Program-made: the position numbers and the translations under genes
The notes under the pieces: model-generated
Told to the model about the DNA's origin: nothing
Seen by the model: the letters and a program-made list of their open reading frames with translations, nothing else
Database searches by the model: none
Assembly: GCA_028023455.1 (NCBI GenBank)
Contig: JAQFVV010000231.1
Span: forward strand, 1,317,001 to 1,381,000
Source of the DNA: Epiperipatus broadwayi
Lineage: Eukaryota; Onychophora; Udeonychophora; Euonychophora; Peripatidae
Direction of reading: 5' to 3'
Length of the DNA: 64,000 nt
Shown: one piece after another, positions 24,976 to 35,045 of the stretch
How the letters are laid out: the number at the start of each line of letters is the position of its first letter
Numbering within the stretch: the stretch's first letter is position 1

Positions 24976-25735
24976 GAAAATGGTATCATATATATAAAAA
25001 CCAATACATAAAGAAAAGAGAAAGAAGAAGAAAATTGTATTCTTACACATTCCTAGCTTGGGGGTGGGGTGCTTGTAATTAGAAGAGAAAGGCTGTTAAT
25101 AAAATATCAATGTAATGACCTGGAAAATGCTTTATAACACTAGTCAATCAGGTTGGACTGGGTTCAAAACCTAAGGATATTTACAAATTTCAAAGTATTA
25201 GCTTAATATGGTTACCAGTTCATAACTGCAATGACTTTAGCATTGAAACCCATGTCTCATTAATAACAGCAAAATCCAAAAGATATAAAAATGGAGATTA
25301 ATCAGCACTCTCTTCTGGAACCATTGATGGATTAAGCATACAATATATGGTGATAAAATAAAACTGTCTATGTTTGCAATATAGTAGTCAGTTGAAAGAA
25401 TTAAGAGTATAGTAGTGATGATTATCTATTAAACCTTTACCTAAAATCATGTTGATTATTTAAGCAATGCAAAAGTCCTGCAACTCTATGAGATCACTTG
25501 ATTATCATTAATGAGAGTTTGTTCAGGCTGACCACTACAAATTAGCACTACAATATTACAGAAACATCATAAACTTTAATAAGCAGTGGATAGTTTTCAA
25601 TTTAACATTTATTTATTAGTCCATAAACTTTCAATTATGCATATAAAAAAATTTAAACATTAATATAAAAACTATCAAGTTAAATACAAAAATAAAACAA
25701 GACACCAAATTGTGTAACTTGCTTTTAAGCCTGAA
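24976..25735. other. no feature recognised
   Basis: AT-rich sequence. No gene, clear repeat or structural RNA was recognised. Confidence 0.4.
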
Positions 25736-25838
25736 TTAAAATGTTCACTAGAGGGAGCTTACCACTAGCTCCATTAAAGCTTTAATTTATAAGTGCGGAA
25801 AGAGAAAGAAATTCAAAATCTCTATCGAAAAGTCATTA

Positions 25839-25888
25839 TCCCCAGACTAGTTGGTTGTGAGCTTATGGCTCACCTCAGTGAAGAGATA
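25839..25888 (-). ncRNA. hammerhead remnant (family B), inactive
   Basis: On the minus strand CTGAGGT is followed by GAGC/GCTC (loop CATAA), then ACAACCAACTAGTC and TGGGGATA. Core A9 and the GAAA box are altered. The stem I 3' strand is retained. Confidence 0.4.
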
Positions 25889-26353
25889 GGACTCCAAACA
25901 CTAGATCTAAAATACCAACTCAAAAGTCAGAACTTATCTAATATGTTACTATCAATTTTAAAAGCTGAATTTTTCAGACACGTAAATGTCTTTAAATCCA
26001 GCCTTACAAATCAGATAGCTATATGGGTCTAAACTCAGTTCAGTTTCACCATATATTAATAGTCTCAGCAATATATCATAACAAAAGCCTTCAAGGGCTA
26101 CACAATTTTGTGCCTTGTTTTATTAATTACTATAAGTGTACCCTTGAAGACTTTTAGTGATGTTATATTGCAGAGGCTATTAATATATGGTTAACCTTAA
26201 CTGAGTTCAGATGCATGTAGCTATCTGGTTTGTAAGGCTGAATTTGAAGACATTTACATGTCTGAAAAATTCAGGTTTTCAAATTGATAGTAACATACTA
26301 GAGATAGGCTGATTTTTGAGTTGGTATTTTAGATCTAGTGTCTGGAGTTCTAG

Positions 26354-26402
26354 CTCCTCGCTGAGGTGATCCACAAGCTCAAAACCAATTGGTCTGGTGA
26401 TA
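26354..26402 (+). ncRNA. hammerhead remnant (family B), inactive
   Basis: TCCTCG, CTGAGGT, a weakened stem II, AAAACCAATTGGTC and TGGTGA. The self-complementary ACCAATTGGT of stem III is retained, but core bases are lost. Confidence 0.4.
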
Positions 26403-26706
26403 AGAACTTTCTGATAAAGATATTGAATTCTTTCTCTTTTGGCACTTATAAATTAAAGCTTGAGTGGAGCCAATGGTAAGTTCCCTTTAGTGAACATTTT
26501 AATACAAGCATCAATCTTCGGTCTTGTCCGATGTTATATTGCTGATGCTATTAATATATAGTAAAACTGAATTTATTTGGTTTGTAAGGCAGGATTTGAA
26601 GACATTTATGTGTCTGAATAATTCAGGTTTTCAAATTGATAGTAACATATTAGATAAGTGCTGACTTTTGAGTTGGTTTTTCAGATCTAGTGTCTGGAAT
26701 CCTAGC

Positions 26707-26752
26707 TCCCCACTGATGTGAGTCATAAGCTCGAAACCAATTGGTCTGGGGA
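26707..26752 (+). ncRNA. hammerhead ribozyme candidate (family B), one core change
   Basis: Stem I is perfect: TCCCCA (26707-26712) with TGGGGA (26747-26752). CTGATGT follows at 26713-26719, then stem II GAGT/GCTC with loop CATAA, then GAAA. Stem III can be a 3-bp hairpin or an intermolecular helix, because ACCAATTGGT is a 10-base palindrome. It ends at GGTC, the expected cleavage triplet GUC. The only departure from the core consensus is T for A at position 9, which probably cripples this copy. Confidence 0.6.
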
Positions 26753-26924
26753 TAAGGACTTTCCAATATAATTCTTTCTCTAAATGGAGCTAGTTGTAAG
26801 CTCCCTCTAGTGAATATACAGAGGCAAGACTCTCCATAGAGTAGCACCACTCAATGCAAGTGAGAGTAATCAATGTTTGCAGGAAGGTTTATGCATAAAA
26901 TCCCTATCTAGTGCTTACACAATA

Positions 26925-26966
26925 TCCCCAGACTTGTTTCTAGCTTGTGGCTTTTATCAGTGAGAA
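26925..26966 (-). ncRNA. hammerhead ribozyme candidate (family C), one core change
   Basis: Minus strand: TTCTCA pairs with TGGGGA to give a six-pair stem I including G-U pairs. The core reads CTGATAA (G8 to A), stem II is AAGC/GCTA with loop CACAA and one mismatch, then GAAAC, AA and GTC. The G8 change should abolish activity. Confidence 0.5.
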
Positions 26967-27410
26967 GACTTGGATCTTAGAGCACTGCAACTAGATCTTA
27001 GGATCTATTGCAACCCTCCAGCAGCTACCTTTTACCTTATTAGCTTCCCAATAGGATTATGGTGGCTGTGGTTATTAACAAACCAAAGACATCAAAAAGC
27101 ATGAATGCTGAGCTGAGATCAGATCTATACAATTGTACAAGCTAATAAGCTTAAATTGAAAACTTTATTGTGTTTTCATTTTGGACTCAAAGCTTTATAG
27201 TTAGCTAATAATGTAAAAGGTGGTTGCTGGAGCCTATGTTGCACCTCCATGTTCAAATTCACTTTTCTACTTATAAAAATACCAACATATTCAAATAGCT
27301 TCCATTTTTAAGCTAATAACCATCCAAGCTAGAAGTGCTAAACTCTCCATACAGTGGTGGCACTCAACGTAAGCCAGATTAATCAATGGATGCAAGAAGA
27401 CTATTGTGTA

Positions 27411-27437
27411 AGCTTGTGGCTTTCATCAATGAGGAGA
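27411..27437 (-). ncRNA. hammerhead 5' half (family C), 3' half deleted
   Basis: Minus strand: CTCCTCATTGATGA, then a perfect AAGC/GCTT stem II with loop CACAA. The sequence then departs from the family before GAAA. Confidence 0.4.
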
Positions 27438-27518
27438 GATCTGAGAGCACTGTACCTAAATCTTAGGATCTAATGAAACCGTCCAGCAGCCACCTTTTAC
27501 CTTATTAACTAATTATAA

Positions 27519-27548
27519 AGCTAGAAACTAGTCTGGGGATATTGGATG
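27519..27548 (+). ncRNA. hammerhead 3' half (family C)
   Basis: GCTAGAAACTAGTC followed by TGGGGATATTGG. The CTGATGA half is missing upstream. Confidence 0.4.
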
Positions 27549-27700
27549 AGTAGGCATTAGATAAGGATTGTATACACAAACCTTCTTGCATCCACTGATT
27601 TCTCTGGCTTGCACTGAGTGGTGCTAATGTATGGAGAGTTTAGCCTCTGGGTTAACAGTTTGTGTAAGCATAAAGAATGTGATCATGTGATGTGTAGTGC

Positions 27701-28060
27701 AAGATAAAAGTGCTGAGGATTTTAAATTGAATCCCAAAAGATGGTAAAAGACTTAGAAAATGATGGCATGTGATCTAGATGAACAGATGACATAATAAAG
27801 TTTACAAGTATATTGTAAAGAGGATAAGCTATCAAAGCAACTTGATTAAACTTGAAGAGATCTTCCTGTAGATCAAAACAATGGATGAAAATGATAATGA
27901 TAAAAATAACATTATCAAAGTCTTTATATAGACATAATATTTTTTATATCCCAATTAACCTCCTAAATGACGCATAATTTCTACATTTATGAATATAACT
28001 ATATGTGTGTAACATTAATCCTAAAATATTAAAAAATGATTTATAAGCACCCTTTTACTT
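27701..28060. other. no feature recognised
   Basis: No gene or repeat family recognised in this short AT-rich stretch. Confidence 0.4.
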
Positions 28061-28061
28061 C

Positions 28062-28262
28062 AACAAAAAACTCCAACAAGAGAGCTATTATAGGTTAATG
28101 AGAAAACTTGTTTAACCTCAGGGATTGTCAGTTAGTAATAATTGATAGTTTCTTAGCAACATCAAGAATTACAGGTTATCTCTGTTTACATGGACGTCAT
28201 CTCATTTCTATTCTTTATTATAGTAATAATCCATGGAAATAATTAATTCAACATATATAAAT
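28062..28262 (+). repeat. dispersed repeat (family G)
   Basis: It shares GAGCTATTATAGG, AACTTGTTTAACCTCAG, GATTGTCAGTTAGTAA, GCAACATCAA and ATCTCTGTTTACATGG with the copies at 46285-46445 and 46590-46800. There is no coding potential and the class is unknown. Confidence 0.7.
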
Positions 28263-28984
28263 AAATACTCAAAAAAAATTTCCAGCATATTTTACAAAAT
28301 TATAAATATAAACTTTTGTTTTGTAAAAAAAAAAGTGCTTTCAAAAAGATTTAAATATTTATATTTGATGATTAATAATACTTTTAAAAAATAAACACAG
28401 TAAGTATCAATAATGATCATTAAATATGTCTAAAAGATAAGTTTCTCATATCATACCAAATTATCATTTCTATGCATCTAAAAGTCTCTCGTTCTCCTTA
28501 ATCACGTTTCCTTATCTCTGTAACAAAAGTTTTCAATTCTTCAAAATAACTTATATCTCTAAATCTCCTAACCTTTTCTTCATTATCCAAGCTTCTATTA
28601 TTTAGTTGCAATTTCAAACAATTAGTTAACAAGATTTAATTTGTAGTAGGCCACAAAAAAGCTTTAAACCTTTGCTAAGCATCTCCTTAGATATTGCGAC
28701 CTCTATTCTAATTTCTTTGTCATTATTTCAAACTTACCAAATGCTTAACCTGCAGCCTGTTCTTTAACTTTGTTTACTATTCTTACTTTATCAAAATATT
28801 TTAGTCTTATCTTGATTAATCTAATGGGTTATTATCAACAGAACATGAAAATTATACAGTTTTACTGTAACAGGAATTCAGTATGAAAAAAGATTTAAAA
28901 TGAGAAATTGAACAAGTTACAATATCATGGTGTGTGGGCATGTCTACACACACACTCGCACACAAACACACCTGCATTCTTTGG
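28263..28984. other. no feature recognised
   Basis: AT-rich sequence, with a short CA-rich tract near 28945-28970. No gene seen. Confidence 0.4.
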
Positions 28985-29215
28985 TGCCTCAAATGAATGT
29001 TAGGCTCTGGATTGTAAGGTCCTCAGATGGATTCCAGATCTACATTTCAGGCATTTGAACTTTTTATGAACTCTTGAGATATAAACCCATTTGATAATTT
29101 TTTGCTGAGTCTGGTTAAGTGCAATGGCAGACTTTGGAGTGTAAGTTCTTCAGATTGACTCCAGTTCTGGGATTTCTACAGCTTAAACTCATTATGACCT
29201 CTCAAGCAATAACAC
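28985..29215 (+). mobile_element. SINE-like repeats (family E), two tandem copies
   Basis: Two units, about 28985-29100 and 29101-29215. Each runs from a CTCTGGATTGTAAGGTCCTC or CTTTGGAGTGTAAGTTCTTC block through a B-box-like GATTGACTCCAG or GATGGATTCCAG and TCTGGGATTT to a tail resembling GAACTTTTTATGAACTC. The second has an A-box-like GGTTAAGTGCAATGG. Confidence 0.6.
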
Positions 29216-30660
29216 CATATGGTTATTTATTTAAAAATCCAAGATACGTCATTTCCGGTGTGAACATTCAGTCTTCAAGTCCATAATTCATATGCCAGTA
29301 AAAAGATTTTTCTTGAGTTGCACATTATAGTGAGAAAAAAATATTAATCTGACATTTTTCCGGATGGGGATATAGTCGTATTATGATATTTCTTAAATAA
29401 TGTGTGCGGTTAGATACGAGATCTGAATATTAACATATATAGATATGTGTGTATGTGTATGTAATCGTTATGCATAATTGAAACAAAACGCTATTGAAAA
29501 ACATTTCAACACCCCCACTGTTATAAGATTGCTCAGTGACTATACTAGATTGGCCGAGCATTCTAATACAGCGGAGATGTGGAATTGATTTTCAGCAACG
29601 TTTGGTTTCATTGGGCAAGATCGGAGATCGCATATGGCAGTTAAAATAACGATGTATGTATTATATCATATATTAGTATTTTAATCAGTTTTTAGTTAGT
29701 CTTATCCAGAAAATAAAGCAAGAATGAAAAGGGGTTTGAATACTCGGTGATTTGAAAACATGAGAATACTGTTTCCTTCGGCACCTCCTCTATATTAGAA
29801 AAGCTTTTTATCTTCAATACTCTAATTAAAGGTTGTTTTATCGATTTATATTATTATTGATCTAGGTAATTATTTGCAAATACAACCATATCATCTACAC
29901 ATTAAATTCAATACTCCTTTTTTTTCTTCAAACACTAAATCCAGTTTATCAAACACTCATTTTAGTTAGTCATCTAAATAATATTAAATGACATAAGTAA
30001 ACGGCATTTAATTATTTTTTTTTACAAGTAAATAAAAAGGCAAACAGGAATATGATATTTAAATGTTTAAAATTAGAATCTCACAATAGTTGCGAAATAT
30101 AACAATATTGACGAATTAAGAATGTGATATACACCCACATAATTTTATAAAAGAATTAAGACATCTTTAATTCAGCAAAGCATATCCATGTCAAAGTATT
30201 ACATGATTTATCCAAATTACTTTCAAATCCCCACACTAGGGGTAGAAATTATTTTACTACAAATATTTATAAAAATGGTTCATTTTTCACTTCCTTTTTT
30301 TGCATTAGTTATATTACAAGCAATACATAAATAAAAAATTACTTTTGCAATTAATTTCATGCAATTTTTTTTTATGTTTATGCTTATGGTTTCAACTATA
30401 TAACCAGTCATCTTTAAAGCTGCAATTTGAAATGCCCCATAGCAATATTATTCCAGTCACATTCCCCATTTAAATAAAGAAAGTTTGAATTTTCTCAGCC
30501 TATTGAAAAGCTGCAAAATATACAAAACAATTAAGTATATATGCATATATAATTTGATAATTTATTACATTTATGTACTTTATATATGTTTAGTACTACA
30601 ATGAAGACTATTATATAGTTGAAATCTTTGGCATGAAAATAAAAATTGCATAAAAAACAT
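29216..30660. other. no feature recognised
   Basis: AT-rich sequence with homopolymer runs. No gene, clear transposon end or RNA gene was recognised. Confidence 0.4.
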
Positions 30661-30662
30661 AG

Positions 30663-30832
30663 GTAATATTTACTGAGGCTATAACCTCGATAATATGCGT
30701 ATAAAATGCGATAGTAGGGACCTCTACAGGTGTTTTAACCTAAGCTTGTGGTTAAAACACCTGTAGAGGTCCCTACTATCGCATTTTATACACATATTAT
30801 CGAGGTTATAGCCTCAGTAAATATTACTTACG
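30663..30832. mobile_element. palindromic MITE-like foldback element
   Basis: Two arms of about 78 bp are complementary almost throughout, around a short centre containing AAGCTTGTGG. The left arm has GGCTATAACCTCGATAATAT and ATAAAATGCGATAGTAGGGA; the right arm has their complements with isolated differences. The flank from about 30833 (TTACTTACGTAATCAATG, then GTGCGTTTAATAAA) also belongs to the family, because it recurs next to the copies at 48.3 kb and 56.5 kb. Confidence 0.85.
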
Positions 30833-30929
30833 TAATCAATGTAATCAATGTGCGTTTAATAAATTTATAAAAAACATAGATAAAATAATTTACTAATAAT
30901 ATATATATATTGATTGAAATTTTTCTATT

Positions 30930-31115
30930 TATTTTATTTCAGAGTCATCTATTATAAGATTAAGTAATCAACAAATAGACAGCAATTCCATATCTAAAGC
31001 TCTAACTAATTTCTGATTATTTTCCAATGCTTCTCACTGATGAAGAACATTAACCAGAAACTCATCTAAACAATTGATGTGGCATTGCTATCTAGGATCC
31101 ATTGATGGTACACAT
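30930..31115 (+). repeat. decayed hammerhead-bearing repeat fragment
   Basis: TGCTTCTCACTGATGA resembles the family-C entry into the hammerhead, and CCATATCTAA resembles a phrase near 13957. The repeat is short and its ends are unclear. It sits about 200 bp from the PLE copy at 31290. Confidence 0.45.
31031..31072 (+). ncRNA. hammerhead remnant, inactive
   Basis: TTCTCA and CTGATGA (31036-31042), a poorly paired stem II, GAAAC, then ATC where GTC is expected. Stem I does not pair downstream. Confidence 0.35.
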
Positions 31116-31289
31116 TTACAAAAATAATTCTAAAATAAAATAAAGAGAATGAATTATTAATCATAATAGAAAGTATATCTATATTTAACTTTTCAATATA
31201 TAAACTATATCTTAATATAAAAGAAATCTGATATGGCAAAAACTACTGATATGAATAATGTTCTAAACTATATAACAATATATATATAT

Positions 31290-32025
31290 GTTAAAACGAA
31301 GATTTGCACAGGTTAAATTGCGGGTTCATCCGTGTTAAAAACTTTTAATATTAATATACTGACATTTCAACTTGGTCACACAAGCCATCCACAGAGTTAT
31401 AAAAGGTAGAAAGAGGTTGTAGAGGCGCTACAATCACTGATTTGAATAAAATGTTAAAATTCCACCAATAGCAAAAATGTTAAATTTAGGAATGTTTTTT
31501 TTAAAAAAATCTTTCCAAATAGGAGGAAGTTTGCATGTATCATCTCACTTATTGATACAATCTGGCCTTTTAAGTATCTCAATGGCTTCTCTAATTTTGC
31601 ATTGGTAGAGATTATCACATCTGGATATGATCCTGGTACTAGAAAAATCAATTTTATGACCTGAATCTATAGTATGGAGTGAGAGTGCTGATGATGATGA
31701 GTGTTGTTTAACTGCATTAGCATGCTCATCTCTCCTAACACTGATGCGACGATTACTCATACCTATGTAAGAAGCTTTACAATTTTTACATGAGATTTGA
31801 TAGACACCATGAGATTCAAGAGGGATTGAATCCTTAGGCTTGGTTATTATATTGCTGATCTTTTGATGAGCAGAAAATGCTGTATCTATATTATAGCATT
31901 TTAATATACGTCCAATAATGTCTGTAGTTCCTTTTACATATGGAACACAAATCCTAATAGCTGATTTATCATTTTTTTGTTTCCTATTTTGTCTATTTTG
32001 GGCTTGAAATAAGGCTTTTTTTATA
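31290..32025 (-). pseudogene. Penelope-like element, 3' part: GIY-YIG module and 3' UTR
   Basis: The minus strand reads through the C-terminal third of the PLE protein from IKKALFQAQNRQNR to the GIY-YIG module (GVYQISCKNCKASYIG, MSNRRISVRRDEH) and then its 3' UTR. It is nearly identical to 15275-16035. A CGA to TGA change after CINK creates a premature stop at about 31545. The reverse transcriptase domain is absent: the copy stops at 32025, where an oppositely oriented PLE fragment begins. Confidence 0.9.
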
Positions 32026-32190
32026 AAACATTCCTAAATTTAACATTTTTTGCTATTGGTGGAATTTTAACATTTTATTCAAATCAGTGATTGTAGCGCT
32101 TCTACAACCGTCTTTCTACCTTTTATAACTCTGTGGATGGCTTGTGTGACCAAGTCGAAATACCCGCAAAATATGTATTTTATATATATA
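32026..32190 (+). mobile_element. Penelope-like element 3' UTR fragment, inverted relative to its neighbour
   Basis: Starting at ACATTCCTAAATTTAAC (the last codons and stop region of the PLE) it follows the PLE 3' UTR through AACTCTGTGGATGGC. It then skips about 50 bases relative to the 14-16 kb copy and resumes at ACCCGCAAAATATG. It is fused head to head with the minus copy, with short T/A-rich homology at the junction. Confidence 0.85.
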
Positions 32191-32312
32191 TATATGTTTG
32201 TATGGAGTCTTTTTAAGTCAATGGAATATCCAAAGCAACATGGATTTTATATATATATATGTTTGTATGGAGTCTTTTTAAAAGTCAGTGGAATATCCAA
32301 AGCAACATGGAT
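32178..32312. repeat. 67-bp tandem duplication
   Basis: Two units each containing TATATGTTTGTATGGAGTC, then AATGGAATATCC or AGTGGAATATCC and AAAGCAACATGGA. The plus-strand frame at 32137-32319 only crosses this repeat. Confidence 0.9.
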
Positions 32313-32369
32313 CAGTTAACAAACATAAACATGTGACCAATCTTCAATAAATTAATAAAATAAGGAAAC

Positions 32370-32600
32370 TGTTTATTGCCTGGGAGTTTATAACAAGTTC
32401 AAACATCAGACTCGATGGAAGTGGCCTCTAGACTGTGAACTTCAGAGTCTCCTACATTGTCATGACCCTATCTAAGATTTCACAAAAAGTTCACAAAACC
32501 GAAGTAACAGTCCTGGGCCATGATCCATGCTCTATGAATTCCAGAATATGCCATTCAACTACTCCCCAAATTAACAGGACATCATCATTGATCAGATTTT
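32370..32600 (-). repeat. SINE-like family-E remnants
   Basis: GGGAGTTTATAACAAGTTCA, TGAACTTCAGAGTCTCC and, further on, GGGCCATGATCCATG match units of the 39.4-40.2 kb array, in the same orientation. The copies are diverged. Confidence 0.5.
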
Positions 32601-33140
32601 ATCAGCACATACTTGCTCCTTAGTTCAAGCATCTCTGTATTTTGAGTTGTCATTGTAAACCTTAATCTCTCTCTTACTTTATTGAAATATATATAAATTA
32701 ATATTTAATAATCATATATTATTTATACACGTATAATATGAATATTTTTAAAACTAATCTTTTTTTTTTCATGCCACGCTTACTTATTTTACAGTAAATT
32801 ATTACAGATCATTTATTTTATAAGCACTAATACAAGAGATTAATGCCTTTAAATCCCTGGGAAGCTCCATTTTTGATTTCGATTCTTTCCTAGGAATAAT
32901 GGAAGTCATAAAAATGTATTTGTCTTATAATGAGAAAAAGGGAAACAAAATAATAAAAATTGTCAAGCTTCATAAAATCGGACTAATAATCCATCTACAA
33001 CATATATAGATATAAGTTTTATAGTAAAGAAAAAGCAATTATTACAAATCCTAAATCTATATATCACAGAGCAATGAGACAACTACATTAAAATAAATCT
33101 ATAATTGAAAGAGTTAATTAAAGATTAATGGTAATCACTA
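32601..33140. other. no feature recognised
   Basis: AT-rich sequence without identifiable genes or repeats. Confidence 0.4.
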
Positions 33141-33144
33141 AACA

Positions 33145-33248
33145 AGACATTTATTTTTTATATAGCGCGGTGTTTTTTATAATCTATAATATTAATAAGC
33201 CAATAAGTAACATCTGCAAAGCGCATGTGTATTAGCTTATTTGCTTAT
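33145..33248 (+). repeat. dispersed repeat (family F) fragment
   Basis: ACATTTATTTTTTATATAGC and GCGGTGTTT, then AAGCGCATGTGTATTAGCTT. Both blocks occur in the palindrome at 43005-43645. Confidence 0.6.
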
Positions 33249-33251
33249 TAA

Positions 33252-33290
33252 TATTATATATTATATTATTATTATTATTATTATTATTAT

Positions 33291-33340
<50 letters not shown>

Positions 33341-33342
33341 AG
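33252..33342. repeat. (TTA)n(GTA)n trinucleotide microsatellite
   Basis: About 11 ATT units followed by about 16 TAG units. The minus-strand open frame across it is a Thr/Asn run from repeat translation. Confidence 0.95.
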
Positions 33343-33404
33343 TATTAATAGGTAGTGGTAATATGGCAATAGTATTATTAGTAGTACTATTATTAACTGA
33401 TCGA

Positions 33405-33530
33405 GCTGTCTATTGTTTCGGCCAATAAAGTGTAACCTGTGGGTCGCAATTCTCCAAGGAATCATAAAAATTGTTGGGAGTCGCGAAAATTTTGATAAGG
33501 CAAAAATCTAAATTCTATTTAAAAATACAT
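33405..33530 (+). mobile_element. possible hAT-type terminal fragment
   Basis: AACCTGTGGGTCGCAATTCT, and later GGGAGTCGCGAAAATTTTGA with TAAGGC, resemble the terminal region of hAT-type elements in many animals. I could not find the opposite terminus or a target duplication. Confidence 0.4.
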
Positions 33531-34045
33531 AAAAACTGCTCAATTCATTATTGGATGTCTGGCCACTTTTGTATTCAAATTTATATTCCAATCTGCTTTG
33601 TATAAACAGCACATTATAACAGCACTTTGCTTATTTCTCCTGTTCACTCTCAGAGTTTTGTCTTTCATGCTAGTATCCTGCTAACATTGATATGTGGTAC
33701 TATGTTCTTGAAAGTATACAGTTTCTAAAACATGCTAAAAAGTTGTAATTGCTACAAATCAACAGATCTTCTAAGAACCAAGTATTATTATATTTTTTTT
33801 AATATGCAGTTTTTTCAAAGATAATATATCAAATCGTATGTACTGAAATATAAAATATATATTTGTACATGGTAAAAAAAGTTGTTTTTTTTTTTTTTGT
33901 TTGTGATAAAACGACTTATATTATTACTATCCTTAATATTTTTGAAATACAAGTATAATTCATATGCTTGGAGTTTAAATGTAATAAAGGGGAGTGGATA
34001 GTGAAGTCCGTGTTCAAATCCCCTATACTACTATACTTATAATAG
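33531..34045. other. no feature recognised
   Basis: AT-rich sequence with a T-run near 33884. No gene seen. Confidence 0.4.
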
Positions 34046-34172
34046 AATAGTAACAATAAACATCACATGACCACCACTTCTTATGCTTGTGTACACACAG
34101 AAAGCTAGAGTAATCAGTGGATGTCAGAAGGCTTGTGCATAAAATCCCCATCTAGTGCCTACTCACCCAATA

Positions 34173-34214
34173 TCTCCTGACTAGTTTCTGGCTTGTGGCC
34201 TTCATCAGTGAGGA
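34173..34214 (-). ncRNA. hammerhead ribozyme (family C), stem I weakened
   Basis: Minus strand: TCCTCA, CTGATGA, stem II AGGC/GCCA (loop CACAA, one A-A mismatch), GAAAC, TA, GTC, then AGGAGA. All core boxes are intact, but stem I has lost pairs where the other copies read TGGGGA. Confidence 0.6.
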
Positions 34215-34563
34215 GCCTTGGATCTGAGAGCACTGCACCTAGATCTTAGGATCTAATGCAACCCTAATAATGCAACCCTCCAGCAGCCACCTTTCATCTC
34301 CACTTAACTACAAAACTATGAGTCCTAAATTAAAAACACCTAATGTTTTCAACCCAAGCCCATTAGCTTATATAGTCATATGGGTCTGAATTCAGTTCAG
34401 TACGCATACATTTTGGTGTCTTTGGATCTTTAATAACCATAGCCACCACTATCCTATTAGGCAGGATTGGTTTTAAGCCAATAAACATCACATGACCACC
34501 ACTTCTTATGCTTGTGTATAACTTTTGCTAAAACAGGCAAAACTCACTATACGTTTTGCCACA

Positions 34564-34599
34564 CTGATGAAGGCCACAAGCCAGAAACTAGTCTGGGGA
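34564..34599 (+). ncRNA. hammerhead ribozyme core (family C) with replaced stem I 5' strand
   Basis: CTGATGA at 34564-34570, stem II to 34583, GAAAC, TA, GTC at 34591-34593 and TGGGGA. The core is intact. Upstream is TTTTGCCACA rather than GCTCCTCA because the copy begins at an inversion junction, so only two stem I pairs remain. Confidence 0.6.
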
Positions 34600-35003
34600 T
34601 ATTGGATGAGTTATGGCGATTTTATGCACAAGCCTTCTGGCATCCATTGATTACTCTAGCTTGCTGTGTGTGGCAATACATATAGTGAATTTTGTCTGTT
34701 TTAACAACAGTTATACACAAGCATAAGAAATGGTGGTCATGTGATGCTTATTGGCTTAAAACCAATCCTGCCTAATAGGATAGTGGTGGCTATGGTTATT
34801 AAAGAACCAAAGACACCAAAATGTATGGTTACAGAACTGAGTTCAGACCCATATGACTATATAAGCTAATGGGCTTGAATTGAAAACATTAGGTGTTTTC
34901 AATTTAAGACTCATAGTTTTATAGTTAAGTGGAGATAAAAGGTAGCTGCTGGAGGGTTGCATTAGATTCTAAGATCTAGGTGCAGTACTCTCAGTTCCAA
35001 GGC

Positions 35004-35045
35004 TCCTCACTGACGAAGGCCACAAGCCAGAAACTAGTCTGGGGA
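35004..35045 (+). ncRNA. hammerhead ribozyme (family C), complete core
   Basis: Stem I: TCCTCA (35004-35009) pairs with TGGGGA (35040-35045), six pairs with one G-U. The core is CTGACGA at 35010-35016; position 7 is free in hammerheads, so this satisfies CUGANGA. Stem II is AGGC/GCCA with loop CACAA (the pair next to the core is A-A, the others Watson-Crick). GAAA is at 35030-35033. Stem III is only A-U and C-G around TA, and ACTAGT is palindromic, so two RNAs could build stem III together. Predicted cleavage is after GTC at 35039. This matches small dimeric hammerheads reported from Penelope-like elements. Activity is inferred, not shown. Confidence 0.72.

Larger units (their letters stand above)
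25740..26830. repeat. cluster of three family-B repeats, inverted then tandem
   Basis: A minus-oriented unit (25740-26060) is followed by two plus-oriented units (about 26165-26510 and 26520-26830). All share TTAATATATGG or TTAATATATAG, GACATTTACATGTCTGAA, GTAACATACTAGA, TTTTAGATCTAGTGTCTGGA and TAAGTTCCCTTTAGTGAAC-like ends. The first two units form a large potential hairpin. Open frames at 25793-26032 and 26650-26850 only cross these repeats. Confidence 0.85.
26831..27700. repeat. rearranged family-C hammerhead repeats
   Basis: Fragments of family C in both orientations. Minus parts include 26870-27010 and 27300-27490; plus parts include the internal GGTGGCTGTGGTTATTAA block at 27060-27250 and the tail 27510-27700 with TATGGAGAGTTTAGCCTCTG. 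The order differs from the 34-35 kb units, so internal deletions and inversions have occurred. Confidence 0.7.

Noticed and set aside
31454-31651. Minus-strand frame MIFLVPGSYPDVI, also at 15648-15902
   Set aside because: An alternative-frame shadow of the PLE GIY-YIG coding region, present in both copies only because the DNA is shared.
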